This document shows, piece by piece, positions 61,026 through 64,000 of a stretch of DNA of 64,000 bases. A program made the position numbers and the translations under genes. The DNA is from Pedobacter sp. (GTDB lineage Bacteria > Bacteroidota > Bacteroidia > Sphingobacteriales > Sphingobacteriaceae): assembly GCF_031119335.1 (NCBI RefSeq), contig NZ_JAVHXT010000002.1, positions 186,001 through 250,000 of the forward strand. The letters run 5' to 3'. Position 1 is the stretch's first letter. Every line of letters starts with the position of its first letter. The notes under the pieces were generated by a model that saw only the letters and a list, made by a program, of their open reading frames with translations, made no database searches and was not told where the DNA came from.

Positions 61026-61328
61026 TTTTTTATGAATTTAATTTATGAGATGATTTTTGATTTATTCCTAAAGATAATCATCGCTTATCAAATTAATGTT
61101 TTTGCAAGGTTAATTGTTTTCATCTAATCAACTTTATTTATCTAAGGTGTCTTAGGTGGTAAAATGATTCTTATATTTTTAAAACAACCTTAGCCACCTA
61201 AGTTCATTTTAGCTACTTAATATTCTAATTTATGAAAACACTACGCAAAGCGTTTCAATGGTAAATTTTTAGACTGATGTTTTTTATTCAGTTACGTTTC
61301 CTAAATTTAAAAATTCAATCTCGAAATC
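61026..61328. other. Intergenic region with an inverted-repeat element
   Basis: 303 bp without a gene. It contains CTAAGGTGTCTTAGGTGGT (61142-61160) and ACCTTAGCCACCTAAG (61187-61202), an imperfect inverted pair built from CTTAGGTG words, and otherwise AT-rich DNA. Confidence 0.6.
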
Positions 61329-61805
61329 ATGACAGCCAACGAACAATTGATCCAGCAATTTTACACCGCTTTTCAGCAAAAGGATTATAGAACCATGCAA
61401 GAAAGCTATGCCGATAATGCGACTTTTAACGATTCTGTTTTTCGCAATTTAGATGCAAAGCAAGTTAGGGCGATGTGGCAAATGCTCATTTCGGGCGGCA
61501 AAGATATGACCATGACCTTTGGCAATATCAAAGAAAACGGCAACAAAGTAACAGCTTACTGGGAAGCGCATTATACTTTCAGCGCTACTGGCAAAAAAGT
61601 CATCAATAAAATAAATGCAGAATTTGAGATTGAAGGAGGGAAAATCGTTAAACATACCGATAGCTTCGATTTCTACAAATGGGCAAAGCAAGCTTTTGGT
61701 GCTGGCGGGTTTTTGCTCGGCTGGACCAACTCTTTCAAAGAAAAAGTACGTCAAACGGCTAAGAAAAAGTTAGATCAATACTTAGAGAAAACTAATCAAC
61801 CGTAA
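61329..61805 (+). CDS. NTF2-like (SnoaL-type) protein
   Basis: The protein has 158 residues. The fold is indicated by QLIQQFYTAFQQKDYRTMQE, YADNATFNDSVF, VTAYWEAHYTFSATG and INAEFEIEGGKIVKHTDSFD with FYKWAKQAFG. These proteins bind small hydrophobic molecules or act as isomerases; no catalytic residue assignment is possible. The last 14 bases overlap the convergent clpS gene. Confidence 0.9.
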   Translation: MTANEQLIQQFYTAFQQKDYRTMQESYADNATFNDSVFRNLDAKQVRAMWQMLISGGKDMTMTFGNIKENGNKVTAYWEAHYTFSATGKKVINKINAEFEIEGGKIVKHTDSFDFYKWAKQAFGAGGFLLGWTNSFKEKVRQTAKKKLDQYLEKTNQP

Positions 61806-62073
61806 CGGTTAAACCTTCTTGTTGCAAAATTTTACGGTAAACTTCCATCTCGGTAAAAGAACCTTCTAAAACTGCGCACTTACCTTTATTGTGTACTTCC
61901 CAAGCAATTTTTTCCGCTTGTGTTTCACTGTAATCTAGGTATTTCATCATACACCAAATTACATGATCAAAGGTATTTACATCATCATTCCAAAGAATTA
62001 AACGATGAACCGTTTTCAGCGAGGTTAAAATTTCCTCCAGCGTAAAGGTTTCTTCCTTGGTTTGTGTCGACAT
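61792..62073 (-). CDS. clpS: ATP-dependent Clp protease adaptor ClpS
   Basis: The protein has 93 residues. ClpS delivers N-degron substrates to ClpAP/ClpCP. Core motifs are RLILWNDDVNTFDHVIWCMM with the substrate-pocket Asn-Asp, and WEVHNKGKCAVLEGSFTEME. Start ATG 62073 (MSTQTKEETF) is chosen because a TAnnTTTG element lies four bases upstream, within the region that an upstream ATG (62106) would translate. Confidence 0.95.
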   Translation of the reverse strand: MSTQTKEETFTLEEILTSLKTVHRLILWNDDVNTFDHVIWCMMKYLDYSETQAEKIAWEVHNKGKCAVLEGSFTEMEVYRKILQQEGLTVTVD

Positions 62074-62077
62074 GCTA

Positions 62078-62085
62078 CAAAAATA
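62078..62085 (-). promoter_or_regulatory. TAnnTTTG -7 element directly in front of clpS
   Basis: The minus strand reads TATTTTTG, four bases before the ATG, as for mfd. A leaderless or nearly leaderless message is predicted. Confidence 0.55.
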
Positions 62086-62271
62086 CAAAATAGATTTACG
62101 AATCAAACGATTTGGTTAAGAGAACGCTAAAACCTGTGGTTCTTCTTTAGCTGTAGTCCTGCTTTGCGGCTTTAGTCCCTCAATCTCCCCCCACATGCCC
62201 AAATCGCTCTCGGGCGCTGCCGCCTTCAATCAGGGTTAGCTAACACAAGCCTATTTCCTATCGCTAAAATA

Positions 62272-62298
62272 AGAAAACCCGAGACAATGCTCAGGTTT
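62272..62298 (-). terminator. Terminator of the gene ending at 62319
   Basis: AACCCGAG (62276-62283) pairs with CTCAGGTT (62290-62297) around a six-base loop, with one G-T pair. On the minus strand a T run follows. Confidence 0.65.
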
Positions 62299-62318
62299 CT
62301 ATTCCTTCTAAGTTGAAA

Positions 62319-62948
62319 CTAGATCTTCTCTCCTTTTTCGAGTTTCTCTTTTCTATGCTCTTGCGAAAGATAATGCAGCAAGGTATTTAAAACCACTGCA
62401 TTCCAATCGTTGTGCAAACTTACGTTGATGTTCTTTTTCTTATCGTACATATCCTGCACATGCAAAACACCTTTATCTAAGAAATATTTGATTTGGCTCC
62501 AAGGCAAAATAGCTGTTTTCGTTTTACCCAAAAACCAAGTCTTGTAAGACACTTCAAAACCTTGATAATCGAATTTTGCAGCACCAACTTCTAGCTTTTC
62601 CTGATTGTTCAGCTTTTCGATAAACTCACTTACTAAATGCTTTTTCACATATTGCCATAAGCCAGACATGATGTAATAGTACGTATGGTCTTCTTCTAAA
62701 AGTTCTTCAACTTTGCTACTTTCAAACTGTACACTTACCGATTTACCATCTTTGCTTTTAACTTCAATGATGTACTTCTTTTTAGTGGGCTTTTTAGCAG
62801 GGCCAATTAACGACACGCCATATTTAACGGCCGCTACGTCGTTACAGGGAATGCGGGTTTGATTTACCTCAATGGCTTCGGCTGTAATTTTTACTTTTTG
62901 CTTTGATGAAGGGATGACGATATCTACGTCGAAATTATGGTGTTGCAT
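62319..62948 (-). CDS. Conserved hypothetical cytoplasmic protein
   Basis: The protein has 209 residues, no signal peptide and no membrane helix. Two beta-rich halves each look PH-like: IVIPSSKQKVKITAEAIEVN with YIIEVKSKDGKSVSVQFESS, and KFDYQGFEVSYKTWFLGKTK with AILPWSQIKYFLDKGVLHVQ. A Lys/Glu-rich tail ends the protein. No family recognised. A near-consensus -7 element (minus strand TATATTCG, 62954-62961) lies five bases before the ATG. Confidence 0.8.
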   Translation of the reverse strand: MQHHNFDVDIVIPSSKQKVKITAEAIEVNQTRIPCNDVAAVKYGVSLIGPAKKPTKKKYIIEVKSKDGKSVSVQFESSKVEELLEEDHTYYYIMSGLWQYVKKHLVSEFIEKLNNQEKLEVGAAKFDYQGFEVSYKTWFLGKTKTAILPWSQIKYFLDKGVLHVQDMYDKKKNINVSLHNDWNAVVLNTLLHYLSQEHRKEKLEKGEKI

Positions 62949-63022
62949 GGGTTCGAATATACAGATATTTTAGGAATGAAAACATACCTAAAACTTAGGA
63001 TTTTTTAAAAATTTCGCCTGCT

Positions 63023-63080
63023 GAGTTTGGTGGGGACACCAAACTCTAATTGTCTGCCATAGGCGGGTGTCCCCACCCGC
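63023..63080. repeat. Two tandem GC-rich hairpins
   Basis: GAGTTTGGTG (63023-63032) pairs perfectly with CACCAAACTC (63037-63046) around GGGA. A second hairpin GCGGGTGTCCCCACCCGC occupies 63063-63080. They lie 47 bp beyond the crcB stop codon and could terminate transcription. Confidence 0.7.
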
Positions 63081-63126
63081 ATAAGTGCCTACTTTAATGC
63101 TAATTAAGTTTCATCTCAATTTAATT

Positions 63127-63504
63127 TCACCAAGATTTACCTAAGGTTAAGCCAATAGCTACCGCTAAAAAGCCAACCAATAAACTGCTTACAGTATAAA
63201 TAACAAGCAGCGTATAGTTTTGTTGCTGCAACAACTGTATATTTTCTGAGGCGAAAGTAGAAAAAGTGGTATATCCACCGCAAAAACCTGTCACAAAAAG
63301 CAATTTCAAATTTTCATTTTCTGTTGGATTTTTACCGAAAACACCCACACATATGCCAAGAATAAAACAGCCTAAAACATTGGCCATAAAAGTTCCCAAA
63401 GGGAAACCATTTACGGCATATTTAGTGGCAAATACCGAAGTAAGAAATCGAAAAATACTTCCTATTCCTCCGCCTAATCCTACTAGTAAAATTTGTTTTA
63501 ACAT
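63127..63504 (-). CDS. crcB: Fluoride channel CrcB (Fluc)
   Basis: The protein has 125 residues and four helices. It forms a dual-topology dimer that exports fluoride. Hallmarks: GGGIGSIFRFLTS near 10-22, PLGTFMANVLGCFILGICVG with the channel Asn, and GFCGGYTTFSTFASE with the Phe-box residues. I see no fluoride riboswitch upstream; the leader region is an inverted-repeat element. Confidence 0.96.
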   Translation of the reverse strand: MLKQILLVGLGGGIGSIFRFLTSVFATKYAVNGFPLGTFMANVLGCFILGICVGVFGKNPTENENLKLLFVTGFCGGYTTFSTFASENIQLLQQQNYTLLVIYTVSSLLVGFLAVAIGLTLGKSW

Positions 63505-63516
63505 TTTATTGAATTG

Positions 63517-63573
63517 GCCACAGATGCACAGATATTCTTCATTTAAATCAATATTTATCTGTGCATCTGTGGC
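63517..63573. repeat. Empty inverted-repeat mini-element with perfect 18-bp arms
   Basis: GCCACAGATGCACAGATA (63517-63534) and its exact complement (63556-63573) are separated by 21 AT-rich bases. The same arm word occurs at 60581-60600, so this is a dispersed family. It lies between crcB and hutU. Confidence 0.85.
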
Positions 63574-63579
63574 AAAAGT

Positions 63580-64000
63580 TTATAACCCTAATCTATGCTT
63601 CCTCAACGTATCTTTTGCAATATCGTAACCTGCATCTGCATGACGAATTACGCCCATAGCAGGGTCGTTATGCAATACCCGTTTCAATCTTCTAGCTGCA
63701 TCTTCCGTACCATCAGCAACAATTACCATCCCAGCATGAATGGAATAACCAATACCCACACCTCCACCATGATGTAAAGAAACCCAACTTGCACCACCTG
63801 CAGTGTTAATCAAAGCATTTAAAATTGGCCAATCGGCTACCGCATCCGAACCGTCTAGCATTGCTTCCGTTTCCCTATTTGGCGAGGCCACAGAACCAGT
63901 ATCTAAATGGTCGCGACCAATCACAATTGGCGCTTTTACTTTACCATCAGCTACCAACTTGTTAAAAGCCAAACCAGCTTTTTCCCTATTGCCTTGTCCT
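63580..64000 (-). CDS. hutU: Urocanate hydratase, C-terminal part (5' end outside the window)
   Basis: The last about 140 residues of urocanase, the second step of histidine degradation. Visible are [40 protein letters not shown], the [20 protein letters not shown] stretch, [19 protein letters not shown] and the terminal [20 protein letters not shown]. These match the NAD-binding and active-site region near the C-terminus. The frame continues to the window edge. Confidence 0.96.
   Translation of the reverse strand, partial: GQGNREKAGLAFNKLVADGKVKAPIVIGRDHLDTGSVASPNRETEAMLDGSDAVADWPILNALINTAGGASWVSLHHGGGVGIGYSIHAGMVIVADGTEDAARRLKRVLHNDPAMGVIRHADAGYDIAKDTLRKHRLGL

Noticed and set aside
63505..63579. 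Fluoride riboswitch upstream of crcB
   Set aside because: The region is an 18-bp inverted-repeat mini-element and I could not see the conserved riboswitch segments.

Overview
The window looks like chromosome of a Sphingobacteriaceae-type Bacteroidota, Pedobacter-like. The evidence is TAnnTTTG promoter elements, type IX secretion sorting, SusC-like receptors with carboxypeptidase-like regulatory domains, DUF4350/DUF4129/MoxR/DUF58 gene order, and intergenic repeats typical of that family. I see no rRNA, tRNA, CRISPR array or classical insertion sequence.

Layout. 1-14552 (minus) is the first 4,850 codons of one giant secreted surface protein: signal peptide, IgGFc-binding-type N-terminal domain, DUF11 and Ig-like domains, a long Asp-rich thrombospondin-type-3 block, then about 25 cadherin-like domains; the 3' end lies outside. 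14963-18295 is mfd. 18405-25916 (minus) is a SpoIIM / membrane protein / DUF4129 / DUF4350 / MoxR / DUF58 operon. It is interrupted twice by small nuclease-fold genes (DUF559, GxxExxY), each bracketed by its own inverted repeats. 26116-36406 holds an RDD protein, a T9SS propeller protein, a histidine kinase/response regulator pair, a GDSL esterase, DUF2752 and DUF5684 membrane proteins, lipB and a phosphopantetheinyl transferase. 36578-41866 holds dcd, a TonB-plug/macroglobulin-like protein and two fatty-acid oxidation genes.

41883-45706 is the most interesting segment: an overlapping minus-strand operon. It encodes two paralogous secreted small peptides (each a signal peptide, a GxxxG hydrophobic core and a DFSxFDN tail), a DUF5819 protein resembling SdpA, an HTTM protein resembling SdpB, two small membrane proteins (candidate immunity) and a DCC-family thiol-disulfide oxidoreductase. 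A divergent XRE-family regulator has exactly twelve ACCT repeats immediately before its ATG. I read this as an Sdp-like secreted peptide toxin island with a possible repeat-length switch.

45727-64000 holds a DUF2027/Smr protein, fabH, an outer-membrane receptor broken by one in-frame TGA, a lipoprotein, a PIG-L deacetylase / GxxExxY / 37-residue membrane peptide / Na+ symporter group, DUF2911, an epimerase-like protein, an alpha/beta hydrolase, OsmC, an NTF2-like protein, clpS, crcB and the 3' part of hutU.

A second theme runs through the window. Many intergenic gaps hold inverted-repeat mini-elements. Their sequences differ but their architecture is shared, and three carry a small PD-(D/E)XK-like nuclease gene. 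All calls come from reading the sequence by eye; no database search was run.
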